Origin: CAVYXK01 sp963708245 | GTDB taxonomy: Bacteria; Pseudomonadota; Alphaproteobacteria; Acetobacterales; Acetobacteraceae | Length of the DNA stretch: 64,000 nt | Direction: 5' to 3' | Assembly: GCA_963708245.1 (NCBI GenBank) | Contig: OY970201.1 | Location: forward strand, 1,550,001 to 1,614,000 | Shown: in pieces, positions 51,426 to 59,387 of the stretch | Position numbering within the stretch: position 1 is the stretch's first letter | Layout of the letters: the number at the start of each line of letters is the position of its first letter | Notes under the pieces: model-generated | The model's input: only the letters and a program-made list of their open reading frames with translations | Database searches by the model: none | What the model was told of the DNA's origin: nothing | Translations under genes and position numbers: made by a program

Positions 51426-53069
51426 TCAGTGCATCGCGAAGCCCGCGTAGTTCTTTGCGGCGGCCGCGTCGCACTTCTGCCGGTAGGCGCCGACGCCGCC
51501 GATGTACGACAGCAGACGTCGCGGCTTGCCCTCCACGTTCGAGCCCATGTACCAGGAATTCGTCTTCGTCACGAGCGTCGCGGCGGCGATCTCTTCGTGG
51601 TGCTCGATCCACTGATCCTCCGCCTCCCTGGTCGGCTCGCAGACCTTCAGGCTGTGCTCGCGCATGTACCGGATGCAGTCGCTGATCCACTCGGCCTGCT
51701 GCTGCAGGCAGGTGGTCATGTTGCACAGCGCGGCCGATGGCGCGAGCGGTGCTGCGGTGGTGAACAGGTTCGGATAGCCGTGCACCTGCAGCCCCATCGT
51801 GGTGCGGATCTCGCCGCCCCAGTCTTGCTTCAGCGAGCGGCCGCCGCGGCCGCGGATGTCGATCCGCGTCAGCGCGCCGGTTCCCGCGTCGAAGCCGGTG
51901 GCGAAGATCAGCACGTCGAACTCGTACTCCGTGCCGTCTCTCAGCTGCAGGCCGTTCGGGGTGACACGTTCGATCGGATTGTCCTTGACGCTGACGACCG
52001 CCACATTCGGGCGCAGGAATGCCTCCAGGAAGCCGTTCTCGAGCGGAACGCGGTGAGTGCCGAAGCCGTAATCCTTCGGGATCAGGATGTCGCACAGCCG
52101 CGGGTCCTTCAGCCGCGCGCGCATCTTCTCGCGCACGAAATCCGAGACCTGCTCGCTGACCCCCGCATCGAAGAAGAGTTCGCCGAAGGACGCGAGCCAG
52201 AATTTCAGCGAACCGTCCTCCCAGGTCTCCTGCAGCACGGCGCGGCGCCGTTCAGGAGTCAGGTCCGCCCAGGTGTGTTCGAAATCGTGCTCGAAGCCGG
52301 TGAAGGTATGCGGCAGGCGCTTGGTGAACCATTCGAACTTCGACTTGTAGGCCTCCTGGTCCTCCGGCGTGAACTTCGGATTCTTCATCGGAATGATGTA
52401 TTGCGGCGTGCGGACGAACACCGTCAGGTGGCCAACCTTATCGGCAATCGTCTGAGTCACCTGGATTCCCGTCGCGCCGATGCCGACGACGCCGACGCGC
52501 TTGCCGGCGAGATCGATCGGTTCATTCGGCCAGCGCGCGGTGTGGAACAGCCGCCCCTTGAACGTCTCCTGTCCGGGGAACAGCGACGACAGCGGCGCGG
52601 AAAGCATCCCGCAACAGGTGACCAGGTACTGTGCGTCGATCACCTGGCCGTGGTCGGTCGTGATCGTCCAGCGTCCGGTCGTCTCGTTGAAATGCGCGCT
52701 TTTGATCGTCGTGTTGAACTGGATGTCGCGGCGCAGGTCGAGCTTGTCGGCGACGTAGTGCAGCCAGCGCTCGATCTCCGGCTGGGCGGGAAACTTCTCG
52801 CTCCAGCTCCAGCCCTTGTACAGATCATCGGAGAACAGGTACTGGTAGATATACGACTCGGAATCGAACCGTGCGCCGGGATAGCGGTTCCAGTACCAGG
52901 TTCCGCCGACGTCGGAGGCGGCGTCGAACGCCTTCACCGCCAATCCCTGAGAGCGCAGCAGATGGAGCTGGTAGAGCCCCGCGACCCCGGCGCCGACGAC
53001 GGCCGCGTCGAGCGTGAGGGGGGCTTGCGCGCCGTTTGTTGCCTTCTTGGTCGTTGCTGTTTCAGCCAT
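51426..53069 (-). CDS. Flavin-binding (Baeyer-Villiger-type) monooxygenase
   Basis: This 547-aa class B flavoprotein has the FAD motif VVGAGVAGLYQLHLLRSQGL, GGTWYWNRYPGARFDSESYIYQYLF near residue 50, the BVMO fingerprint FKGRLFHTARWPNEP, the NADPH motif VGVVGIGATGIQVTQTIAD, and LIFATGFDAGTGALTRIDIRG. Such enzymes turn ketones into esters or lactones with NADPH and oxygen. An intact fingerprint separates it from N-hydroxylating relatives. It is followed downstream by the esterase-like gene at 50126. Substrate unknown; cyclic ketone or steroid-type compounds are typical for this branch. Confidence 0.9.
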   Translation of the reverse strand: MAETATTKKATNGAQAPLTLDAAVVGAGVAGLYQLHLLRSQGLAVKAFDAASDVGGTWYWNRYPGARFDSESYIYQYLFSDDLYKGWSWSEKFPAQPEIERWLHYVADKLDLRRDIQFNTTIKSAHFNETTGRWTITTDHGQVIDAQYLVTCCGMLSAPLSSLFPGQETFKGRLFHTARWPNEPIDLAGKRVGVVGIGATGIQVTQTIADKVGHLTVFVRTPQYIIPMKNPKFTPEDQEAYKSKFEWFTKRLPHTFTGFEHDFEHTWADLTPERRRAVLQETWEDGSLKFWLASFGELFFDAGVSEQVSDFVREKMRARLKDPRLCDILIPKDYGFGTHRVPLENGFLEAFLRPNVAVVSVKDNPIERVTPNGLQLRDGTEYEFDVLIFATGFDAGTGALTRIDIRGRGGRSLKQDWGGEIRTTMGLQVHGYPNLFTTAAPLAPSAALCNMTTCLQQQAEWISDCIRYMREHSLKVCEPTREAEDQWIEHHEEIAAATLVTKTNSWYMGSNVEGKPRRLLSYIGGVGAYRQKCDAAAAKNYAGFAMH

Positions 53070-53313
53070 CGTCTTCGCCTCCTGTTTGTCGATCCTTGCT
53101 GCGGCGCGATGTCGCGGATTCCGGACGTGCGCAGCTAGGCTCTTTCAACAGAGAGACCTGGGCAGGGTCTTGAACAGGGTTGGCGGGTCGCGTTGTCCAG
53201 AATTGCTGGGCCGGGACCTCGGCGACCCCGGGCGATCCGGTTCAACTCGACAAGCTCAAGGGAAGACCGGGGCTTTGCGGTGAGGACTGGGCTGGGTGGC
53301 GCGTTGGTTCTTT

Positions 53314-53330
53314 ACACGAAGGTCACGAAG
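53314..53330 (+). repeat. Inverted repeat left of the GxxExxY gene
   Basis: A 17-nt ACACGAAGGTCACGAAG segment inside a longer CGAAGG-rich tract (53314-53350). The exact reverse complement occurs at 53751-53767, so the pair brackets the GxxExxY gene. The rest of 53070-53361 holds nothing else I can identify. Confidence 0.75.
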
Positions 53331-53361
53331 GTCGGAAGGCCGCGAAGGATTGCACCAAGTG

Positions 53362-53730
53362 CTATCGCACGAAGCGGCGTGAGCCGTCTTTCAGTCTGAC
53401 GGAGTTGAAGTTCATCAGCAGCGCAGACTTGCAGCCGCTCAGGCGAAGATACGTCAGCATCTGTGCTTCATGCATCGGCAGGATGTGTTCGACGGATTTT
53501 ATTTCCAGAATGGTCTGCTGATCGACGATGATATCGGCGCGATAGGCGCAGGAAAGCCGGACTCCCTCATAAATGAGCGGCAGCGCTACTTGTCTCGCGT
53601 AGTTCAGCCCGCTGTTGTCCAGCTCCCAACAGAGACATTGTTCATAAGCCGATTCCAAAAGCCCGGGACCCAGCCGGCGATGCACCTTGATGGCGAGACC
53701 GATGATCCGGCCGGTGCTATCATTAAACAT
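53362..53730 (-). CDS. GxxExxY protein
   Basis: This 122-aa protein, taken from ATG 53730, has the name-giving GLLESAYEQCLCWEL motif at about residues 21-35, VALPLIYEGVRLSCAYRADIIVDQQTILEIKSVEHI, and HEAQMLTYLRLSGCKSALLMNFN. The EIK with upstream D suggests a PD-(D/E)XK-like nuclease fold, but no activity is established. A longer in-frame start at 53790 would add 20 residues encoded by the flanking repeat (HEGHEEREAHEG), so 53730 is preferred. Genes of this family are frequently flanked by CGAAGG-type repeats, as here, and appear mobile. Confidence 0.88.
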   Translation of the reverse strand: MFNDSTGRIIGLAIKVHRRLGPGLLESAYEQCLCWELDNSGLNYARQVALPLIYEGVRLSCAYRADIIVDQQTILEIKSVEHILPMHEAQMLTYLRLSGCKSALLMNFNSVRLKDGSRRFVR

Positions 53731-53750
53731 CCCTTCGTGAGCTTCGCGCT

Positions 53751-53767
53751 CTTCGTGACCTTCGTGT
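53751..53767 (-). repeat. Inverted repeat right of the GxxExxY gene
   Basis: Reverse complement of 53314-53330 in a tract (53731-53768) that also supplies a GAAGGG directly before the ATG at 53730. Confidence 0.75.
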
Positions 53768-53926
53768 TGGATTGCCCTATCCACCGGCACCTCTCATGGC
53801 AAGTGAGCACAAGATGCGATCGACAAGCTTGCCAACATGCCAAGACTGCCCCCTGTTCTCTTGTCCGGATTCACCTGTGGACCAGCCGGACCATGACGTG
53901 ACGGTCTTGGTCGAGTTGAAAATGCC

Positions 53927-54814
53927 CTACCCGATCACCGAGTTGCGGTATTCTGCCGGGGTCGTGCCCAGCAGGCGGCGGAACAGGCGCGTCATGTGGC
54001 TCTGATCCGAGAAGCCGCAGTTGGCGGCAACAACCTTGAGCGGGATGGCGCGGCGCGCCAGTTGGCGTTTGGCATGCTCGATGCGCCGCCGCATGACATA
54101 GGCGTGCGGCGGGCAGCCGAATTCGGTGCGGAATTTACGCATGAAATGAAAGACGCTGAGCTGCACCACCCCGGCGAGATCGGCGAGCGAGATGTTCCGG
54201 TCGAGATTTTCGTCGACATACTGGACCAGCAGGCGGCATTGGGCGCGCGAGAGCCCGCCGCACGTAGTCGGCTCGCGGAAGATCACGTTGGCATAGTGGC
54301 GCAGCATGTGGACACAGGCCTGATTCTTCAAGGAGTCCACGTAGAGCCGGCCGCCCAGTCCGCCCTGGCGCGACTCCTGCGCGAGAGAGGCAGCGATTGC
54401 GGAGAGGGCGGAGTCGTCGGCCCTTAAAACGTCGCGCAGCTCGACGTCCCGGACGTGGCGCTCGTAGGCCTGCGCGGCGACGTCCGCCACTGCCCCGACG
54501 GACAGATAGAGGTGCGTGACCTCGATGTTGTCGCTCCACCGCCAGTGGGATTGCGCGGCGTGGGTGAGGAGAGAGATGCTGCCGGGGACGACCTGCTCGC
54601 GGCGCCAATCACCTGTGCAGCGCCGGTTCATCGGGGTCGCGCCGTCCTGATAGGCGACGACCAGATAGTCTTGCAGCCCCGGGATCGGCACATCCAGGGC
54701 TGCATAGCGATAGCCACGAACCCGCACGCCGTCCCAGCCGAGTGGGGCGCTGTCCATGGTCAGCTCTCCCGGGACCCATCGGGGCAGTTCGTCGGGCGTG
54801 ATCAGGTCGCTCAT
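53927..54814 (-). CDS. AraC-family transcriptional regulator
   Basis: This 295-aa regulator starts at ATG 54814 with GGGAG eight bases upstream. Its C-terminal ~100 residues hold two helix-turn-helix units: DENLDRNISLADLAGVVQLSVFHFMRKFRTEFGCPPHAYVMRRRIEHAKRQL and IPLKVVAANCGFSDQSHMTRLFRRLLGTTPAEYR. The N-terminal part (ITPDELPRWVPGEL...) would bind a small molecule. It lies upstream of the GxxExxY and monooxygenase-esterase genes on the same strand and could control the latter pair, but the repeats between make this uncertain. Confidence 0.9.
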   Translation of the reverse strand: MSDLITPDELPRWVPGELTMDSAPLGWDGVRVRGYRYAALDVPIPGLQDYLVVAYQDGATPMNRRCTGDWRREQVVPGSISLLTHAAQSHWRWSDNIEVTHLYLSVGAVADVAAQAYERHVRDVELRDVLRADDSALSAIAASLAQESRQGGLGGRLYVDSLKNQACVHMLRHYANVIFREPTTCGGLSRAQCRLLVQYVDENLDRNISLADLAGVVQLSVFHFMRKFRTEFGCPPHAYVMRRRIEHAKRQLARRAIPLKVVAANCGFSDQSHMTRLFRRLLGTTPAEYRNSVIG

Positions 54815-54882
54815 ACGTTCGCTCCCGTTCGCCCTGGCGGGACATCGTATCGGCGTGTCTCCCGCCACAATCGCCACCGCAC

Positions 54883-55203
54883 CTATTGCAGCGGCGAGAA
54901 ATCCGTCGGGCGCAGGATGCGGTTCTCCATATTCACCAACACGTCCAGCTCGGCGCCGCGCTTCAGGAACGCCTGCCAGGCAGGATCGGCTGCCATGGCG
55001 TTGCGCCGGGCCTCGCGGTCGGCTTGGCTGTCATACGCCCAAAGATGCACCACCCGATTGAGCGGCCCCTCCACCGTAGTGAACCAGCCGATGCACCGGC
55101 CCAGATATTTCTGCTGCAGCGGCCAGCCCATCTCCTTGTATAGCGCAACGAAGTCGTTCATCCTGTTCGGCTTGCAGGTGTAGATACGCAGATCGACGAT
55201 CAT
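54883..55203 (-). CDS. NIPSNAP-family protein
   Basis: This 106-aa dimeric alpha-beta barrel protein has VDLRIYTCKPNRMNDFVALYKEMGWPLQQKYLGRCIGWFTT, VVHLWAYDSQADREARRNAMAADPAWQAFLKRG and NRILRPTDFSPL. Members act in unknown small-molecule chemistry, often next to catabolic genes. Its start overlaps the FkbM stop (ATGA). Confidence 0.9.
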   Translation of the reverse strand: MIVDLRIYTCKPNRMNDFVALYKEMGWPLQQKYLGRCIGWFTTVEGPLNRVVHLWAYDSQADREARRNAMAADPAWQAFLKRGAELDVLVNMENRILRPTDFSPLQ

Positions 55204-56024
55204 GATGGTCCTCCTTGCGTTTGTGCTACCTCGTTGACCGAGATATGGGCGACGGTGCGATCGGTCTCGTGCACCGCCAGCACGTTGAGTCCGATGGTGA
55301 ACTGCCGATAGCCCCAGTCGTTCAGCATCCCCGTCAGTCGCTGCCGATCGGTCTTCAGGTATTCGACGAGGATGACCGGCCGTTGCAACTCAATCAGCGC
55401 ACGCGCTCCCTCCAGCACCTCGATCTCCATGCCCTCGACATCGATCTTGAGCAGGTCCAGGCGAGAGAGCCCAAGTGAATCGAGCGTCACCATCAGCACC
55501 TCCGTCAGATGGCTCTGATAATCGATCGGCTGCCCGATGAATTCGGTCTTCTCGGTCTCCCGCAGCTCCAGGCTACCGAAACTGCCGGGAGCGAGGTAGT
55601 CCGGCCGAGGGATGCGCATTGTACCTACTGTGCTGCCGATCGCCGCATGCATCGCGCGTGCGTTGAAGCAGTTGTTGAGCGCAAGATTGCCCGCCAGCGC
55701 GTAGTAAATCCGCTCCTGCGCCTCGATCGCCAGCACCTCGCCCCATTGGCCCATATGCCGGGCCCACTCCACCGAATGCACGCCGATATTGGCGCCGCAA
55801 TCGACCGCCATAACGCCGGCGCCGTGATATTCCCTGCGAAGATCAAGCAGCCGCAGGGCCATCTCGACCTCCGACATGTCGTAGGAAGACTGTTCCAGTA
55901 TCTGGTAGCCGACGCCGATTCCGGCGTTGCTGCCGGCCGGCCGATAGTCGAAACGGTTCACGATCATGGCGCCGTGGTCCGACGAGGCCAGGACGAAGGC
56001 AATCTTCCGGTGGGGACGGGGCAT
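55200..56024 (-). CDS. FkbM-family methyltransferase
   Basis: This 274-aa protein is chosen from ATG 56024 (MPRPHRKIAF). It shows the SAM-binding motif VMAVDCGANIGVHSVEWARHMGQWGEVLAIEAQERIYYALAGNLALNN, then LLKIDVEGMEIEVLEGARALIELQRPVILVEY, the FkbM signature. Such enzymes O-methylate sugars or other hydroxyl groups. It is translated together with the NIPSNAP gene. A longer frame up to 56213 reaches under the divergent EamA gene and looks non-coding. Confidence 0.88.
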   Translation of the reverse strand: MPRPHRKIAFVLASSDHGAMIVNRFDYRPAGSNAGIGVGYQILEQSSYDMSEVEMALRLLDLRREYHGAGVMAVDCGANIGVHSVEWARHMGQWGEVLAIEAQERIYYALAGNLALNNCFNARAMHAAIGSTVGTMRIPRPDYLAPGSFGSLELRETEKTEFIGQPIDYQSHLTEVLMVTLDSLGLSRLDLLKIDVEGMEIEVLEGARALIELQRPVILVEYLKTDRQRLTGMLNDWGYRQFTIGLNVLAVHETDRTVAHISVNEVAQTQGGPS

Positions 56025-56087
56025 GGAATAGCGGATCAGCGCGAACGGGGGATCGTGGCCGTGGCGGCGATGACGTAGAGCTTGGCG

Positions 56088-57029
56088 ATGCGCGCCTCCA
56101 TGATCCGCATTCCACGCTTCGGCTGGCGGGGCGTCAACGGGCCGGACAGCCCACAATCGCGCATGCTCGGCATCGGGCTCGGCATTCTGGCCTATGCGTT
56201 GTTCTCGGTCCACGAGGCAAGCATCAAATGGCTGGTCACCAGCCTGCCTGTCTGGGAAGTGCTGTTCGTCCGCAGCGCCGTCATCTGGCTCGCCTCCCTG
56301 GCGATCGGCCGGCGCCGTTTGCTGGAGCGAGCGATCGCCACACCCATGAAGGGCGCGCTGATGTTCCGCGGCCTGATCACGCTGACGGCCTGGCTCTGTT
56401 ATTACACCGCCGCCCGCACGCTGCCGCTCGCGGAGCTTCTCAGCCTGTATTTCGCTGCGCCATTGATGGTGACGCTGATGGCGGTGCCGTTGCTGGGCGA
56501 ACAGGTCAGCACGGCCCGCTGGTTGTCTGTGCTGGTCGGCTTTGCCGGCGTGCTCGTGGTAACCAACCCCTGGGCCGTGCGCATCTCGTTACCGACGTTG
56601 CTGGTGTTGCTCGCCGCGGCGCAGTGGGGCTACGCGGTGATTCTGATGCGCCAGATCGCCCGGCAAGAGACATCGCTGTTACAGATTTTCTACACCAACC
56701 TGATCTTTCTAGTCGGTACGGGGATCGCCTGCGCGATCGAATGGAAAACGCCGTCCCGCAGCAAATTCGCGTTGCTGTTGCTCCTTAGTGTGTTCGGCGG
56801 CGCCGGGCAGTTCAGCCTGTTCGAAGCGGCGCGACATGCCCCCGCCTCGGTAATAGCGACGGTCGAGTATTCGGCGCTGATCTGGGCATTCATCTTGGGC
56901 TACGCGATCTGGGGCAACATCCCTTCGCCCGCCACGTTTGCCGGAGCGGGGCTGATCCTGTGTGCCGGAGCCCTGCTGTTCGCGACCGAGCGCCGAGCGG
57001 GCCGGTTGCTTTCCGCGCGCCGATCCTGA
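56088..57029 (+). CDS. EamA/DMT-family transporter
   Basis: This ~313-aa membrane protein has ten hydrophobic segments in two EamA repeats, e.g. GIGLGILAYALFSVHEASIKWL, LFRGLITLTAWLCYYTAARTLPLAELLSLYFAAPL, VLVGFAGVLVVTN, and the second-repeat FEAARHAPASVIATVEYSALIWAFILGYAIWGNIPSPATFAGAGLILCAG. It probably exports amino acids or other small metabolites. ATG 56088 or 56100 may be the start; no strong Shine-Dalgarno is seen. Confidence 0.9.
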   Translation: MRASMIRIPRFGWRGVNGPDSPQSRMLGIGLGILAYALFSVHEASIKWLVTSLPVWEVLFVRSAVIWLASLAIGRRRLLERAIATPMKGALMFRGLITLTAWLCYYTAARTLPLAELLSLYFAAPLMVTLMAVPLLGEQVSTARWLSVLVGFAGVLVVTNPWAVRISLPTLLVLLAAAQWGYAVILMRQIARQETSLLQIFYTNLIFLVGTGIACAIEWKTPSRSKFALLLLLSVFGGAGQFSLFEAARHAPASVIATVEYSALIWAFILGYAIWGNIPSPATFAGAGLILCAGALLFATERRAGRLLSARRS

Positions 57030-57059
57030 AGCTTGCCCAACGGATTGCAGGAGGCAGAC

Positions 57060-57896
57060 ATGAAACCGATCGTCGCGGTCATATCCCCGGGGGCCATGGG
57101 CAGCGCAGTCGCGCACTGCCTGACCGTAAACGGGATCGAGGTACGGACCTCACTGGCCGCCCGCAGCGCCGCAACTGCTGCGCGCGCACAAGAAGCCGGC
57201 ATGCTTGCCGCAACCGATGAGGGGCTAGCCCAGGCCGACATCATCCTGTCGATCCTGCCGCCCGGCGACGCGGTGGCGCTGGCACAACGTTTAGCACCAG
57301 CGCTGCGACGGGCACCGCGCCGGCCGATCTATGTCGATTGCAACGCGGTTAATCCCGAGACTGTCGGGCGCATCGCCGAGGTGATCGCGGCAACAAACTC
57401 GCCGTTCGTCGATGGCGGCATCATCGGCGGCCCGCCCAAGCCGGGCAGCCGTGCCACGAAGATTTACCTCTCCGGCCCGGAGGCCGAACGTGTTGCGGTG
57501 CTCGGACAGTACGGGCTGGTGACGCCGATATTGCCGGGGCCGGTCGGCGTCGCCTCGGCGATGAAGATGTCCTATGCCGGGATAACCAAGGGCTTCACCG
57601 CCCTCGGCTCGATGATGATGCTGGCCGCGAGGCGCGGCGGCACCGCCGAGTTCCTGCGGCGCGAATTGGAAGCGAGCCAGCCGCAGCTTCTCGCCTGGCT
57701 CATGCGCGGCACGCCCAACATGTTCTCGAAAGCCTATCGCTGGGTCGCGGAGATGGAAGAGATCGCCGGGTTCACTGGCGAGGACGCGGCGGCACGGCAG
57801 CTATTCGACGCAGCCGCACGCTTCTACGAACGCATCGCCGAAGATTACGCAGGTGACCATCGCGAGACCGACGACCTCGCCGCCTTCTGCCGATAG
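57060..57896 (+). CDS. NAD(P)-dependent beta-hydroxyacid dehydrogenase-like protein (DUF1932 type)
   Basis: This 278-aa protein starts at ATG 57060 with AGGAGG five bases before it. Its Rossmann domain reads IVAVISPGAMGSAVAHCLTVNGIEVRTSL, followed by ADIILSILPPGDAVALAQRL, VDCNAVNPETVG and FVDGGIIGGPPKPGSRATKIYLSGPEAERV. The C-terminal domain (MKMSYAGITKGFTALGSMMMLAARR) corresponds to DUF1932, where the usual catalytic Lys is in the MKMSYAG loop. It resembles 6-phosphogluconate/3-hydroxyisobutyrate dehydrogenase relatives. The substrate is unknown. Its neighbour 5 nt downstream is an iron-type dehydrogenase, so they may act in one catabolic route. Confidence 0.87.
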   Translation: MKPIVAVISPGAMGSAVAHCLTVNGIEVRTSLAARSAATAARAQEAGMLAATDEGLAQADIILSILPPGDAVALAQRLAPALRRAPRRPIYVDCNAVNPETVGRIAEVIAATNSPFVDGGIIGGPPKPGSRATKIYLSGPEAERVAVLGQYGLVTPILPGPVGVASAMKMSYAGITKGFTALGSMMMLAARRGGTAEFLRRELEASQPQLLAWLMRGTPNMFSKAYRWVAEMEEIAGFTGEDAAARQLFDAAARFYERIAEDYAGDHRETDDLAAFCR

Positions 57897-57901
57897 CGGC
57901 C

Positions 57902-59068
57902 ATGCCCGGCGTCCATCAGTTCCCCGCCATGGACCGCGTGGTCCATGGTGAACCATTCGCCGCGGCCCTTCGCCGGGAGATCGAGCGGCTGGATGCGCAT
58001 GCGGTCTTTGTGCTGGCCAGCGGCACACTGGCACGCGAGACCGACACACTCGATCAGCTTCGCGCTGCGCTCGGTAATCGGATGGCTGGGGTCTGGGCCA
58101 GGATCGGCGCGCACACGCCGCGCACCGACGTGGTCGCAGCCGCGAACGCCGCGCGAGCGGCGAAGGCCGACCTGCTGGTCACCGTCGGCGGCGGCTCGGT
58201 AACCGACGCGGCGAAGATGGTCGGCCTCTGTCTCGGTAACGACGTGACCGAGCCGGCCCAGTTAGATCGGCTCCGTAACCGGGTGGAAGCGGATGGCCGC
58301 ACCCACCGGCCTGCGATCGAGCCGCCCGGCCTGCGCTCAATCGCCGTACCCACAACGCTATCGGCCGGCGAGTTCACCGCCTCCGCCGGCTGCACCGACA
58401 CCGAACGGCAGGTGAAGGAGAGCTACAGCCACCGACTGATGGTGCCGCGCGTCGTCATCCTGGATCCGGCGATTACCCGACACACGCCGGAGTGGCTGTT
58501 CCTGTCCACCGGCATCCGCGCCGTTGATCATGCGGTCGAGGACATCTGCTCAGTCGCACCGCAGCCGTTCTCGGATGCCACGTCGCTGCACGCGCTGCGT
58601 CTGCTGTCGCACGGGCTGCCGAACGTGCATCGGGACCCAACCGATCTTGCGGCGCGGCTCGACTGTCAGGTGGGCGCCTGGCTCTCCATCCTCGGCTCAC
58701 AGAACGGCGTCCCCAAGGGGGCGAGCCACGGCATCGGGCACGTGCTCGGGGGCACCGCCGGCGTGCCGCACGGCTATACGTCCTGCGTGATGCTGCCTCA
58801 CGTGCTGCGATTCAATGCCGCGGTGAACGGCGAACGCCAGGCCTGGGTCAGCGAGGCTCTTGGCCGGCCCGGCGTGCCGGCCACCGATGCGGTGAGCGAA
58901 CTGGTGTCAGGCCTTGGTCTGCCAGGACGGCTGCGCGATGTGGGGGTGACCCGGGACCAACTCGATACGATCGCGCGGGAGTCGATGCACGACCGCTGGG
59001 TGCACACGAACCCGCGGAAGATCGACAGCCCGGCGGTCGTCCGGGAGCTGCTGGAAGCGGCATGGTGA
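57902..59068 (+). CDS. Iron-containing alcohol dehydrogenase / maleylacetate reductase-like
   Basis: This 388-aa group III dehydrogenase has the NAD-binding VTVGGGSVTDAAKMVGL, SIAVPTTLSAGEFTASAG, the metal-site region STGIRAVDHAVEDICS (one His) and KGASHGIGHVLGGTAGVPHGYTSCVMLPHVLRFN (two more His positions). The distribution of ligands resembles maleylacetate reductases more than ethanol dehydrogenases, but the key residues cannot be resolved further from the sequence. It is coupled to the dehydrogenase at 57060. Confidence 0.88.
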   Translation: MPGVHQFPAMDRVVHGEPFAAALRREIERLDAHAVFVLASGTLARETDTLDQLRAALGNRMAGVWARIGAHTPRTDVVAAANAARAAKADLLVTVGGGSVTDAAKMVGLCLGNDVTEPAQLDRLRNRVEADGRTHRPAIEPPGLRSIAVPTTLSAGEFTASAGCTDTERQVKESYSHRLMVPRVVILDPAITRHTPEWLFLSTGIRAVDHAVEDICSVAPQPFSDATSLHALRLLSHGLPNVHRDPTDLAARLDCQVGAWLSILGSQNGVPKGASHGIGHVLGGTAGVPHGYTSCVMLPHVLRFNAAVNGERQAWVSEALGRPGVPATDAVSELVSGLGLPGRLRDVGVTRDQLDTIARESMHDRWVHTNPRKIDSPAVVRELLEAAW

Positions 59069-59200
59069 TCCCACCGCGCATAGTGCCCCCCGGGAGCCAC
59101 CGCGCGCAGCGCCGAGCCCGCCGAACACCATTCCCGCCCTGGGGTTCTCGTCCCCAACAACGTGCCAAAAGTGACGGTAAGGAATTTGAGCGTTTTCAGC

Positions 59201-59353
59201 ATGGTATTCGAAGCCACCGAAGCAGTCGGCCATCTCGTGAAGGCGATCCTTGGAAGCAATGCGACCTGGGTCGATCGCGAGGGGCAAGAGCGGCCGATCA
59301 CGCTCGACGATATCGTCATCATCACGCCTTACAATGCCCAGGTCTTCGAGATA
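59201..59353 (+). pseudogene. Remnant of a DNA2/NAM7-type helicase C-terminal domain
   Basis: The segment reads FEATEAVGHLVKAILGSN...TWVDREGQ...ERPITLDDIVIITPYNAQVFEI, which matches the stretch before motif V of superfamily 1 helicases (the PYNAQV box). After it, the expected VGTVDKFQGQEA region is missing; a shifted frame gives only a GYVGTYAVVADR-like hint. It occupies the 319-nt space between the dehydrogenase and the nuclease-like gene at 59388; 59069-59200 shows nothing else. Confidence 0.6.
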
Positions 59354-59387
59354 CCGGCCTGTCGAGGCTACTCGGCTATGTCGGAAC

